Assembly (NCBI GenBank): GCA_963741305.1
Contig: CAVUHL010000003.1
Span: 4,960,001 to 5,024,000 of the forward strand
Direction of reading: 5' to 3'
Origin: DATMER01 sp963741305
GTDB taxonomy: Bacteria > Acidobacteriota > Thermoanaerobaculia > Multivoradales > UBA5704
Length of the DNA stretch: 64,000 nt
In this document: piece by piece, positions 1 through 8,068 of the stretch
How positions within the stretch are numbered: the stretch's first letter is position 1
Layout: the number at the start of each line of letters is the position of its first letter
The notes under the pieces: model-generated
What the model was told of the DNA's origin: nothing
The model's database searches: none
What the model saw: the letters and a program-made list of their open reading frames with translations, nothing else
Made by a program: the position numbers and the translations under genes

Positions 1-24
1 GCCTTCCCAGGAGGCCCCAAAAAC

Positions 25-1689
25 ATGCGACCCCGATCGGCTCGACCGCTCTTCGCCGTTCTCTTGGTCCTTCTCCTCGTCGCCGGCTGCAACGGCCAAG
101 GTAAAGAAGAGGCCGATACCACCCCGGCCCCCGCGGCAGCCGCTGGCCAGAACCCGGGGCAACCGCGGCGCGGCGGCACCGTCGTCATCGGCTGGACCGC
201 CGCGGCCACCGGCGTCAACGAGCTGATCACCCAGGGCACGGCGATCACCACCGAGTTGAACCGCCAGCTCTTCCTCCAGCTCCTGGAGGAGCAGCCCGAC
301 TTCGAGGAGCACCCGCCGACGTTCAAGCCCGCCCTCGCCCGCTCCTACGAGTGGTCGCCGGACCACAAGACGCTCACCTTCCACCTGCGCGAGGACGTGG
401 TCTGGAGCGACGGCGTGCCGGTCACCGCCGACGACGTGCGCTTCACCTGGCAGGCGCACGTCCACCCCGACGTCGGCTGGGACTCGGCCGTGATGAAGGA
501 GAGCATCACCGACGTCGAGGCCGTGGACCCGAAGACGGTGCGGTTCCACTTCTCCAAGGCCTATGCGAAGCAGATCCAGGACGTGAACGAAGGGGGCATC
601 CTCCCCAAGCACGTCTGGGGGAAGCTGCCGTTCTCCAAGTGGCGCGACAGCGCAGACTGGTTCCGCGAGCACCTGGTGGTCAGCGGCCCCTTCACCATCG
701 CCACCTGGGACCCGCAGCAGCAGGTCGTGCTGGCGCGCAACCCGCGCTACTACGAGAAGGGCCGCCCCTACCTGGACAAGGCGGTCCTGCGCAACATCCC
801 CGACGCGGCGAGCATGATGACCCAGTTCCTGAGCGGCGAGGTCGACTTCGTGCCGCAGGTCCAGCCATCGGACATGGAGCGCATCCAGTCCGACCCCAGG
901 CTGGCGCTGATCCGCTACTGGTTCCGGACCTATGTCTACGTCGCCTGGAACCACCGCAACCCGCTGTTCGCCGAGGCCGACATGCGCCGCGCCCTGACTC
1001 TGGCCATCGACCGCCAGACGATCGTGGACACCATGTGGCCCGCCGGCACCGGCAGGGTTGCGGTCTCCCCCATCGTGCAGAGCGTCTGGGCCTTTGACCG
1101 CAGCCTCGGCCCCCTGCCCTACGACCCGCGGGAGTCGCGCCGTATCCTCGAGTCCAAAGGGTGGAAGGACTCGAACGGCGACGGCGTGCTCGACAAGGGT
1201 GGCAAGCCGCTCTCTTTCGTGCTCCTGAGCAACGCCGGCAACCAGCAGCGCAACGACGCCGCGGTCATGATCCAGCAGCAGCTCAAGCAGGTCGGCATCC
1301 AGGCCGAGCCGCGGGTCGTGGAGTTCAACAGCCTGGTCCACGACGCCACGTCCGGCAACTTCGACGCCCTGGTGTTCGGCATGCAGATGGACACCAGCCT
1401 CGACCTGACGTCGCTGTTCGGCAGCAACCAGGTGGAGGAAGGGAACTTCAGCGCCTACAAGAACCCCGAGTTCGACCGCCTGATGGCCGAGGCCATGTCG
1501 CAGCCGGAGATCCGCGACGCCAAGCCGATCCTCGACCGCATCCAGCAGATGCTCCACCGCGACCAGCCGGTGACGTTCCTCTGGGAATCGCAGCGGTTGA
1601 GCGCGATCAACCGCCGGGTGCACGGTGCGCGGCCGAACGTCCTCTTCTCGCTGTTCAACCTGGAGGACTGGTGGGTCGAGGATAGGTGA
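25..1689 (+). CDS. Peptide-type ABC transporter substrate-binding lipoprotein (SBP family 5)
   Basis: Extracytoplasmic solute-binding protein of the DppA/OppA type, expected to deliver a peptide or similar solute to the two permeases encoded immediately downstream. The 554-residue product opens with an Arg-rich, Leu-rich signal peptide ending in a VAGC lipobox (Cys22), then a Pro/Ala linker and a full-length family 5 body. An AGGAGG ribosome site lies at 9-14, ten bases before the ATG. Its TGA overlaps the GTG of the next gene by four bases (GTGA), which implies translational coupling. The substrate cannot be read from the sequence. The usual DppD/DppF ATPases are not in the window and may lie upstream of position 1. 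Confidence 0.93.
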   Translation: MRPRSARPLFAVLLVLLLVAGCNGQGKEEADTTPAPAAAAGQNPGQPRRGGTVVIGWTAAATGVNELITQGTAITTELNRQLFLQLLEEQPDFEEHPPTFKPALARSYEWSPDHKTLTFHLREDVVWSDGVPVTADDVRFTWQAHVHPDVGWDSAVMKESITDVEAVDPKTVRFHFSKAYAKQIQDVNEGGILPKHVWGKLPFSKWRDSADWFREHLVVSGPFTIATWDPQQQVVLARNPRYYEKGRPYLDKAVLRNIPDAASMMTQFLSGEVDFVPQVQPSDMERIQSDPRLALIRYWFRTYVYVAWNHRNPLFAEADMRRALTLAIDRQTIVDTMWPAGTGRVAVSPIVQSVWAFDRSLGPLPYDPRESRRILESKGWKDSNGDGVLDKGGKPLSFVLLSNAGNQQRNDAAVMIQQQLKQVGIQAEPRVVEFNSLVHDATSGNFDALVFGMQMDTSLDLTSLFGSNQVEEGNFSAYKNPEFDRLMAEAMSQPEIRDAKPILDRIQQMLHRDQPVTFLWESQRLSAINRRVHGARPNVLFSLFNLEDWWVEDR

Positions 1690-2654
1690 TCCGCTTCATC
1701 CTGCGGCGGCTGGCCGCCTCGCTCCTCCTCCTCTACCTCGTCCTTACCGCGACTTTCTTCCTGGTCCATCTGGCGCCGGGCTCGCCGTCCATGCTGCTGA
1801 CGGGGGAGCAGCGGCTCCCAGTCGAGCAGCAGGAGAACCTGAAGCGGATCTACGGGCTCGACCGCCCGCTGCCGGTGCAGTACGCCCGCTGGCTTGGCGC
1901 GACGGCGCGCGGCGATTGGGGGACCTCCTTCACCTACCAGCGGCCGGTGACCTCGGTCGTGCTCGGCGCGGTACCGGCCACCCTGCTCCTGGCCTTTGCG
2001 GGCCTGCTGGTGGAGCAGGCGGTCGGGCTGGCCTTCGGCATCATGGCGGCCCGGAGGCCCGGCTCGGCCGCGGACCACCTGATCCGCGTCATCTCCCTCC
2101 TGCTCTTCTCGCAGCCCGCCTTCTGGCTCGCCCTGATGGTGATCCTCCTCTTCTCCCTGGTCTGGCCGATCCTTCCCGCCAGCCACATGTACTCCGTGGG
2201 GGCCGAGGACCTGGGGCGCGGCGCCCGCTTCCTGGACCTCCTGCGCCACCTGGTCCTTCCCGCCCTGGTGCTCGGCCTGACCCAGTCTGGCTCGGTGATC
2301 CGCTACGTCCGGGCCAGCGTGCTCGACGTCCTCGGCCAGGAATACATCCGGGCCGCCCGCGCCAAGGGGATCTCCGAGCGGCGGGTGGTCTGGGTCCATG
2401 CCCTGCGCAATGCCCTCCCGCCGCTGATCCAGGTGATGGCGCTCTCGCTGGGGTCCATGCTGAGCGGCATCCTGATCGCCGAGGTCGTCTTCTCCTGGCC
2501 GGGGATCGGGCAGCTCACCTTCGAGGCGATCCTGAGCCGCGATTACCCGATGATCCTCGCCACCACGGCCTTCGGCGCGGTCATGGTCCTGCTGACGAAC
2601 CTGATTGCCGACGTGCTCCACGCCCTGGCCGATCCGAGGGTCCGCCATGCGTAG
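1686..2654 (+). CDS. ABC transporter permease, DppB/OppB family
   Basis: Inner-membrane permease subunit of a peptide-type importer, 322 residues. It has an N-terminal membrane helix followed by a BPD_transp_1 domain of about five further helices. The cytoplasmic EAA-type loop contains RAARAKGISERRV near residues 220-232, which contacts the ATPase in this family. The start is GTG and overlaps the stop of the binding-protein gene by four bases. The next permease begins eight bases before this stop. Order and coupling (SBP-DppB-DppC) are typical of the family. Confidence 0.94.
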   Translation: MIRFILRRLAASLLLLYLVLTATFFLVHLAPGSPSMLLTGEQRLPVEQQENLKRIYGLDRPLPVQYARWLGATARGDWGTSFTYQRPVTSVVLGAVPATLLLAFAGLLVEQAVGLAFGIMAARRPGSAADHLIRVISLLLFSQPAFWLALMVILLFSLVWPILPASHMYSVGAEDLGRGARFLDLLRHLVLPALVLGLTQSGSVIRYVRASVLDVLGQEYIRAARAKGISERRVVWVHALRNALPPLIQVMALSLGSMLSGILIAEVVFSWPGIGQLTFEAILSRDYPMILATTAFGAVMVLLTNLIADVLHALADPRVRHA

Positions 2655-3675
2655 GCTGCCCGGGAACCTGCGCTGGGGGATCGGGATCGTCGCCCTCCTG
2701 GGGCTCACCGCGCTCGCGGCACCGCTGCTCGCCCCCTACGACCCGGCCGAGCAGCTCGACCCGGTGGCTGCCCGCTACCGCCCGCCCGGGACCGTCCTCC
2801 AGGCCGTGCACCTCGCGGACGGCGGCTGGCGCTTGGCCGACCGTGTCGAGCGCGTCCCGAACGGCTTGGGCGGAAATGGCTTGGCGGTCGAGCGCCTCGG
2901 GCGACGGGAGATCCTGCCGGAGCCGGAGGTCGTGAACCTCGAAGCCGGCGGGGCCGGGGGGGTTGCCGACCGCCGCGTCTTCCTCCTGGGTTCGGACCGC
3001 TTCGGGCGCGACATCTGGTCCCGGATGGTCCATGGCGCGCGGGTGTCCCTCGCGGTGGGCCTGCTCGCGGTGGCCCTCGCCCTGACCCTGGGCGTGACGG
3101 TCGGCTCGGCCGCGGCCCTGGGGGGGCCGGTCGTGGACTCGCTGCTCATGCGCATGGTCGACGCCCTGCTCTCCTTCCCCTGGATCTTCCTGATGATCCT
3201 GCTGTCCGCGCTGTTCCGGCCGGGCACGGCGGCCATGGTCCTCGTCCTGGGCTCATTCTCCTGGATGGGGATCAGCCGGATCACGCGCGCCGAGCTCCTG
3301 GGGCTCAACAGCCGCGAGTTCGTGACGGCGGCCCGGTCCATAGGGCAGACGCCGATGAAGGTCCTCCTCCGCCACCTCCTCCCCAACGCGCTCACGCCGA
3401 TCCTGGTGCGGGCCACCCTGATGGTCGGCATCCTGATCCTGCTCGAGTCCTCGCTCTCCTTCCTGGGCCTGGGGATCCAGCCGCCCACGCCGACCTGGGG
3501 GAACATGGTCGCGGAGGGGCGCGACGCGCTCAACCAGGCCTGGTGGATCGCCACCTTCCCGGGCGCCGCCCTGGCCTTGACCGTGATCGGCTTCAACCTG
3601 CTGGCGGACGGCCTGCGCGACTTCCTCGATCCACGGCTCGGCTCGAAAGACCCTGCTATGCTCCCGCCCCTGTGA
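2647..3675 (+). CDS. ABC transporter permease, DppC/OppC family
   Basis: Second permease of the peptide-type importer, 342 residues, starting at the ATG that overlaps the dppB-like stop by eight bases. After the first membrane helix there is a periplasmic insert of roughly 90 residues before the permease domain. Such inserts occur in DppC/OppC relatives. The EAA-type loop reads VTAARSIGQTPMKV. The C-terminus carries the usual LNLLADGLRDFLDPR signature. An upstream in-frame start exists but would lie inside dppB, so the later ATG is preferred. The stop TGA overlaps the GTG of the following MFS gene (GTGA). Confidence 0.93.
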   Translation: MRRLPGNLRWGIGIVALLGLTALAAPLLAPYDPAEQLDPVAARYRPPGTVLQAVHLADGGWRLADRVERVPNGLGGNGLAVERLGRREILPEPEVVNLEAGGAGGVADRRVFLLGSDRFGRDIWSRMVHGARVSLAVGLLAVALALTLGVTVGSAAALGGPVVDSLLMRMVDALLSFPWIFLMILLSALFRPGTAAMVLVLGSFSWMGISRITRAELLGLNSREFVTAARSIGQTPMKVLLRHLLPNALTPILVRATLMVGILILLESSLSFLGLGIQPPTPTWGNMVAEGRDALNQAWWIATFPGAALALTVIGFNLLADGLRDFLDPRLGSKDPAMLPPL

Positions 3676-4865
3676 GCGCCCCCGCTGGCCGCCGGGCTTC
3701 CCTGACCGTCTTCACAACCATCCTCCTGGACCTGATCGGGTTCGGGATGCTCCTTCCCCTGCTGCCGTTCTACGCCCAGAAGCTGCACGCCTCGCCCGCC
3801 GAGGTCGGCCTGCTCTTCTCCTCGTACAGCCTGGCCCAGCTCCTGTTCTCGCCGCTCCTCGGCTGGCTCTCGGACCGCGTGGGCCGGCGGCCGGTGATGC
3901 TGGCCTCGATCTTCGGCAGCGCCGCCGCGCACCTGATGTTCGCGCTGGCCGACTCGTTCGCCCTTCTGGTGCTGGCGCGCTCGCTGGCCGGGGTGGCCGC
4001 CTCCAACTACAGCATCGCCCAGGCCTACATGGCCGACGTCTCGACGGCCGAGAGCCGGTCGAAGGCCATGGGCCTGGTGGGGGCGGCCTTCGGCATCGGC
4101 TTCGTGCTCGGCCCGGCGCTGGGCAGCGTCCTCTCCCTGACGCCGTACGGTCCCCAGGCCGTGCCGCTGACCGCCGCGGCCCTGTCCGGCATCAACTTCC
4201 TGTTCGCCCTCCTCTGGCTGCCGGAATCGCTCCCGCGGGAGGTCCGCGAGCGCCGCCAGGCTCAACCCTGGATCGATCTCCCCGGCTTTGGCCGCACGTG
4301 GCGCAACGCGCCGCTGCGCGGGATGATGGTCCTGTTCTTCCTGGTGATGTTCTGCTTCTCGCTATTCGAGGCCACGCTCGCCCTCTACTGCCAGCACCAG
4401 CTCCAATTCGACGAGCACCGGACGTCGCTCCTCTTCGTCTTCGTGGGCGTGGTGCTGGTCGTGGTGCAGGGGGGATTGCTGGGCCGGCTGATCCGGCGTT
4501 TCGGCGAGCGGCGGCTGATCCTCGGCGGTATCGCCTTGATGGCGGTGGGCCTGGCGGCCCTGCCGGCCTATCCGAGCCTCGGCCTGCTGCTGGCGAGCCT
4601 GCTACTGCTCGCCGTGGGCTCGGGCGTGCACAATCCTTCGACGCTCGGCCTGTTGAGCCAGATCACGGACCCCGAGTCCCAGGGGAGCACCATCGGCCTG
4701 TCGCGCTCGTTCGGAGCGCTCGCTCGGACGCTCGGCCCGGTCACCGGTACCTGGATCTTCGCCGTGGCCGGCCCTGCCTGGCCGTTCTGGACGGCCGGCG
4801 CGCTCATGCTCGTCGCCCTGGTCGTCGCCCGGGGTGTTTTGAGCCGGGTAACCACCCTTCACTAA
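3672..4865 (+). CDS. MFS transporter, TetA-like drug/H+ antiporter type
   Basis: Predicted 12-helix exporter of 397 residues from the DHA1 branch of the major facilitator superfamily. The A-motif between helices 2 and 3 reads GWLSDRVGRRPVML (about residues 65-78), as in TetA-like antiporters. The GTG start at 3672 gives a product beginning right before helix 1 and overlaps the dppC-like stop by four bases. The open frame continues further upstream, but that part is out-of-frame dppC sequence. The substrate is not inferable. Coupling to a peptide importer and queA suggests simple cotranscription. Confidence 0.9.
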   Translation: MSAPAGRRASLTVFTTILLDLIGFGMLLPLLPFYAQKLHASPAEVGLLFSSYSLAQLLFSPLLGWLSDRVGRRPVMLASIFGSAAAHLMFALADSFALLVLARSLAGVAASNYSIAQAYMADVSTAESRSKAMGLVGAAFGIGFVLGPALGSVLSLTPYGPQAVPLTAAALSGINFLFALLWLPESLPREVRERRQAQPWIDLPGFGRTWRNAPLRGMMVLFFLVMFCFSLFEATLALYCQHQLQFDEHRTSLLFVFVGVVLVVVQGGLLGRLIRRFGERRLILGGIALMAVGLAALPAYPSLGLLLASLLLLAVGSGVHNPSTLGLLSQITDPESQGSTIGLSRSFGALARTLGPVTGTWIFAVAGPAWPFWTAGALMLVALVVARGVLSRVTTLH

Positions 4866-4867
4866 CC

Positions 4868-5866
4868 GTGCTGACACGCGACTTCGATTACGAGCTGCCC
4901 GAGGAGCGCATCGCCCAGGAGCCCGCGCCGCGCGGCGAGAGCCGCCTGCTGGTGCTCGACGCCGAGGGACGGCAACGGCACCGCCAGGTCCGCGACCTCC
5001 CCACGCTGCTCCGCCCCGGTGATCTGCTCGTCCTCAACGACACGCGGGTGATCCCTGCCCGTCTCTATGGCCACCGCGGGGAAGGGAAGATGGAGATCCT
5101 TCTGGTCGAGAAGCTCGAAGATCGGGAATGGGAAGCCCTGGTCCGCCCCGGCCGCCGAGCCCGTCCCGGAACTGTGATCGTCTTCGAAGGTCTCTCGGCC
5201 GAAGTCATCGATAAGCGGGAGGACCGCTACCGTCTGCGCTTCTCCGAGCCCGTGGAGCCGCACCTGGACCGCCTCGGTCACATCCCCCTTCCGCCCTACA
5301 TTCACCGTCCGGACGAGGCTTCAGACCGCGACCGCTACCAGACCGTGTTCGCCCGCACCCCCGGAGCCATCGCCGCTCCCACGGCCGGCCTGCACTTCTC
5401 GGAAAAGCTCCTGGAGGAGATCGCCGCCGCCGGGATCGGCATCGCCCGGGTGACCCTCCACGTGGGGATCGGCACGTTCAAGCCGGTCTCAGCCGAGCGG
5501 GTGGAAGACCACCAAATGGACCGCGAGCGCTACGAGGTCGGAGAGGAGACGGCGGAGGCGATCCGCCGCACCCGGGAGAGCGGCGGCCGGATCGTGGCGG
5601 TGGGGACGACCGTGGTGAGAACGCTGGAATCTTCCGCGGGGATGGCCGGAAGCGGCGCGACCGAGCTCTTCATCACACCCGGCTTCCGCTTCCGGGTCGT
5701 GGACGTCCTCCTGACCAACTTCCACCTTCCCCGCTCGACGCTGCTGATGCTGGTCTCGGCCTTGGCCGGCCGCGAGCGGGTCCTGGCTGCCTACGAAGAG
5801 GCGATCCGCGAAGGCTACCGCTTCTACTCCTACGGAGACGCCATGCTCGTCACTTCGAAGGCTTGA
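4868..5866 (+). CDS. queA: S-adenosylmethionine:tRNA ribosyltransferase-isomerase
   Basis: QueA transfers and isomerises the ribosyl part of SAM onto preQ1-modified tRNA to make epoxyqueuosine. The 332-residue product is close to the usual length and carries family signatures: FDYELPEERIAQEP at the N-terminus, LLVLNDTRVIPARL near residue 60, PTAGLHFSE near residue 172 and TLHVGIGTFKPV near residue 198. The GTG start two bases after the MFS stop gives the canonical N-terminus. The much longer open frame upstream is a shadow of the MFS gene. The stop overlaps the end of the convergent propeller gene by 17 bases. Confidence 0.96.
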   Translation: MLTRDFDYELPEERIAQEPAPRGESRLLVLDAEGRQRHRQVRDLPTLLRPGDLLVLNDTRVIPARLYGHRGEGKMEILLVEKLEDREWEALVRPGRRARPGTVIVFEGLSAEVIDKREDRYRLRFSEPVEPHLDRLGHIPLPPYIHRPDEASDRDRYQTVFARTPGAIAAPTAGLHFSEKLLEEIAAAGIGIARVTLHVGIGTFKPVSAERVEDHQMDRERYEVGEETAEAIRRTRESGGRIVAVGTTVVRTLESSAGMAGSGATELFITPGFRFRVVDVLLTNFHLPRSTLLMLVSALAGRERVLAAYEEAIREGYRFYSYGDAMLVTSKA

Positions 5867-6887
5867 CGTCCAGGGTAGACATACCCATCCCGTCCGGCTC
5901 CTTGCCGGCGGTGAGGAATCCCACCCGCTTGCCCTGGGCGAGATCGACGATGGAGATCTGGTCGGCATTGGCATGGGCGATGTAGGCCCGCTTGCCGTCC
6001 GGCGCGATCTCGATCCCGATGGGGGCCGAGCTCTCGCCGAACTGGAGAAGACGGCCGGACTTGTCGGCCACGGTCGTGGCCTCCAGCTTCACCCGCGTCT
6101 CCAGCGCCGGGCCCGCGGTGGAAAACACCGCCAGGTCGCCGGACTCCGCAAGGCTGACCAGGACCCGCTTGCCATCCGGAGTCGCCTCGGCGCGGATCGG
6201 GAAGGCGGCAGCCTCGAGGGTTTTTACGATCTTGAGGCTGGAGGCATCCACGACAGCAACGGTGTCGGCCTCGCGGTTGGTCACCCAGACCTGCCGGCCG
6301 TCGGGAGTGACCGCGATCCCCTCGGCACCGGCGCCGGTCTGGACGTCCGCGATCTTCTTCCCTGCTTTCAAGTCGAAGGCCGTGATGGAGCCCGACCGGA
6401 TGTTCGCCACGAAAGCGCGCGAGCCGTCCGGAGTCACAGCCACCATGTGAGAGAGCTCCTGCCCGGTAGGCAGCGCCCGGACGACCTTGCCCGCCTTGAC
6501 GTCCACTTCCAGGAGGGCCTTGCTCGCCTCCGAGGTGATCAGGGCCCGATCGTTGCTGACGAAGGCCATGCCATGCGGCCGGCGGTATTCGCCGAGGTCG
6601 ATCGTCTTCACGACCTTCGCGCTTGGGATGTCGATCAGCGTGAGCGACGAACCCGGCTGCGCGCCCGTGCCGTAATTTGCGATGAGGGCAAGCCGTCCAT
6701 CCGGAGAGACCGCGACCTCGTGCGGCCCGGTGCCCACGGGCAGCGTAGCGGCCACCTTGCCCGAATCGAGGTCGATCAGGGAGACCGTGGCCTCCGCCTT
6801 GTTCGCCACGATCAGGGTGGCGGCGTGGACGTGGCCAACGACGAAAAGCATCCCAAGGGCCAGGGTGAGAGCGATGTGGTTCGTCAT
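5850..6887 (-). CDS. Secreted YVTN-type beta-propeller repeat protein
   Basis: Predicted periplasmic or exported protein of 345 residues. It has a signal peptide (cleavage probably after VGHVHA, about residue 22) and a seven-bladed-type propeller with repeated units such as GPHEVAVSPDGRLALIANY and EGIAVTPDGRQVWVTNR. The repeats match the YVTN/cytochrome-d1-like family, which often acts as a scaffold or accessory to periplasmic redox proteins. No haem motif or catalytic site is visible, so no enzymatic role is assigned. The start at 6887 is chosen because it begins the signal peptide. The LVEFG-family gene lies upstream on the same strand, separated by a terminator. Confidence 0.85.
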   Translation of the reverse strand: MTNHIALTLALGMLFVVGHVHAATLIVANKAEATVSLIDLDSGKVAATLPVGTGPHEVAVSPDGRLALIANYGTGAQPGSSLTLIDIPSAKVVKTIDLGEYRRPHGMAFVSNDRALITSEASKALLEVDVKAGKVVRALPTGQELSHMVAVTPDGSRAFVANIRSGSITAFDLKAGKKIADVQTGAGAEGIAVTPDGRQVWVTNREADTVAVVDASSLKIVKTLEAAAFPIRAEATPDGKRVLVSLAESGDLAVFSTAGPALETRVKLEATTVADKSGRLLQFGESSAPIGIEIAPDGKRAYIAHANADQISIVDLAQGKRVGFLTAGKEPDGMGMSTLDVKPSK

Positions 6888-6910
6888 CCTGAAGACTCTA
6901 GCATTGCGGG

Positions 6911-6947
6911 AAAAAACGGAGGGGGCGTGTGGCAGCACGCCCCCTCC
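6911..6947 (-). terminator. Rho-independent terminator after the small LVEFG gene
   Basis: On the minus strand a 12-bp GC-rich stem (arms 6936-6947 and 6918-6929, loop of six) is followed by a run of six T (complement of 6911-6916). It lies 22 bases past the stop of the 6969-7355 gene and just upstream of the propeller start. It therefore separates those two genes. Confidence 0.85.
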
Positions 6948-6968
6948 TGACTACAGACTACCGACGGA

Positions 6969-7355
6969 CTACTTCGCCGTATCAGGAGCAACCGTTTCCG
7001 GAAGCGGCGGCGGGGGCTCAGTCGGCTCCTGCCGGGACTTGTAACGGATCGGCCGGAGACCGAACTCGACCAGCTTCTCACTGCCCAGGCCATAGTGCTG
7101 CCGCACTCCGGTCTGGATGTAGTCGAGCAGCGTCTGCCCCTCGCGCATCAGCCCCTGCATCTCCACGCTGATGGCCTGCTTGCGGGCGGTGAGCATGGCC
7201 TGCTCCGCGCTCAAGCTCCTCATTCTCACGGCCTTCGACCCCAGCTCCCCGTTGTGGTCCAACAGGTGGCTGAGATCGTCGGGGTTCGCGTTCACCGACG
7301 TGTTCACCTTCTCCCAGCCGTTTACTTTGTTCATGTACAGCGGTACGTGTGCCAT
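6969..7355 (-). CDS. Small conserved LVEFG-motif protein, paralogue 1 (unknown function)
   Basis: A 128-residue cytosolic-looking protein with no signal peptide and no recognised domain. The middle is predicted helical (about residues 35-85). Then comes a conserved block, HYGLGSEKLVEFGLRPIR, near residues 91-108, and a Pro/Glu-rich tail. The same architecture recurs in the gene at 49451-49828 (HYGGHNEVLVEFGIAPLR plus a Pro-rich tail), so the two are paralogues. The start at 7355 (MAHVPLY) is chosen over longer in-frame options because it follows a strong promoter by about 60 bases. It has its own promoter and terminator, so it is a monocistronic unit. Function unknown. Confidence 0.8.
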   Translation of the reverse strand: MAHVPLYMNKVNGWEKVNTSVNANPDDLSHLLDHNGELGSKAVRMRSLSAEQAMLTARKQAISVEMQGLMREGQTLLDYIQTGVRQHYGLGSEKLVEFGLRPIRYKSRQEPTEPPPPLPETVAPDTAK

Positions 7356-7420
7356 CTTGTTCTCCGTCCTCTTTCTTGAGGATTTCGAGGTGCCGTAATT
7401 GGCCTCCATCGACTGTTGGT

Positions 7421-7449
7421 ATCTAATGGACCAGAATTCCGGTTGTCAA
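7421..7449 (-). promoter_or_regulatory. Sigma70-type promoter for the 7355 gene
   Basis: Reading the minus strand, a perfect -35 TTGACA (complement of 7444-7449) is followed by 17 bases and then TTAGAT (complement of 7421-7426). The predicted start of transcription near 7414 leaves a leader of about 60 bases before the ATG at 7355. Confidence 0.65.
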
Positions 7450-7528
7450 GAGGAAAATTTTCGGTGAGGAGACCAGGGTGGATTCCAGGAGAACCTCGGA
7501 ATGGGCTTGGAAGCCCCTCGCACGGTCG

Positions 7529-7551
7529 CGCCCGGGCGGGGAACCCGGGCG
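7529..7551 (-). terminator. Candidate hairpin downstream of the secreted hypothetical
   Basis: Perfect 8-bp inverted repeat (CGCCCGGG / CCCGGGCG) with a seven-base loop, 15 bases past the stop of the 7566-8000 gene on the minus strand. No T-run follows, so it may be a Rho-assisted or mRNA-stabilising hairpin and not a classic terminator. Confidence 0.35.
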
Positions 7552-7565
7552 GCGACCTGTTGGCG

Positions 7566-8000
7566 CTAGACCGGCGGGAGGAAGAAGCCCTCAACGACGA
7601 GCGTCAGGGTAATCGCCGTCGTCGAGCGCACGGAAAAGTCATTGAGGCACTCCGCGAGAGGGGCGCAGACCCGCACATCGGCGAAGGAGCTACTGGTTCC
7701 AGAGTTGTAACTCATCGCGTTGGCTGAGGGTTGACTGCCCTCATACTCCCAAATCTTGAGGGTTCCCGTACCGGCCGCGGTGACGTGGACGGCGAATTCG
7801 ACCGCCGTCGCCTCATCCGTAACGTTGCATAGTCCTCGAACGTCGAGGTGGGTGGTCGTATTCGCGGCTATATTCCCGCTGAAGGCCTGACAGGGGGCGA
7901 GGCCGACATGAAGGGACGGCTCGGCGTTTGACTGAGCGCCCACAACGGCCGGCAGGAGGAAGATCAGGCAGATGGCCAGCAGGATCGAGGGGGTCTTCAT
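7566..8000 (-). CDS. Secreted hypothetical protein
   Basis: A 144-residue protein with a clear signal peptide (MKTPSILLAICLIFLL, cleavage after VVGA). The mature part is Thr/Ser-rich and predicted beta: alternating segments such as EFAVHVTAAGTGTLKIWEYEG and TAITLTLVVEGFFLPP, with Cys residues that could form disulphides. This resembles short exported beta-sandwich proteins, but I do not recognise a named family. It is divergent from the rph-like gene, with about 70 bases between the two starts. Confidence 0.7.
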   Translation of the reverse strand: MKTPSILLAICLIFLLPAVVGAQSNAEPSLHVGLAPCQAFSGNIAANTTTHLDVRGLCNVTDEATAVEFAVHVTAAGTGTLKIWEYEGSQPSANAMSYNSGTSSSFADVRVCAPLAECLNDFSVRSTTAITLTLVVEGFFLPPV

Positions 8001-8068
8001 GGGTTTTGCTCCTCTTTACAGATCGAGAGACCGCGGAATACGGTCTTAAAGAATATAGGCATAACCGC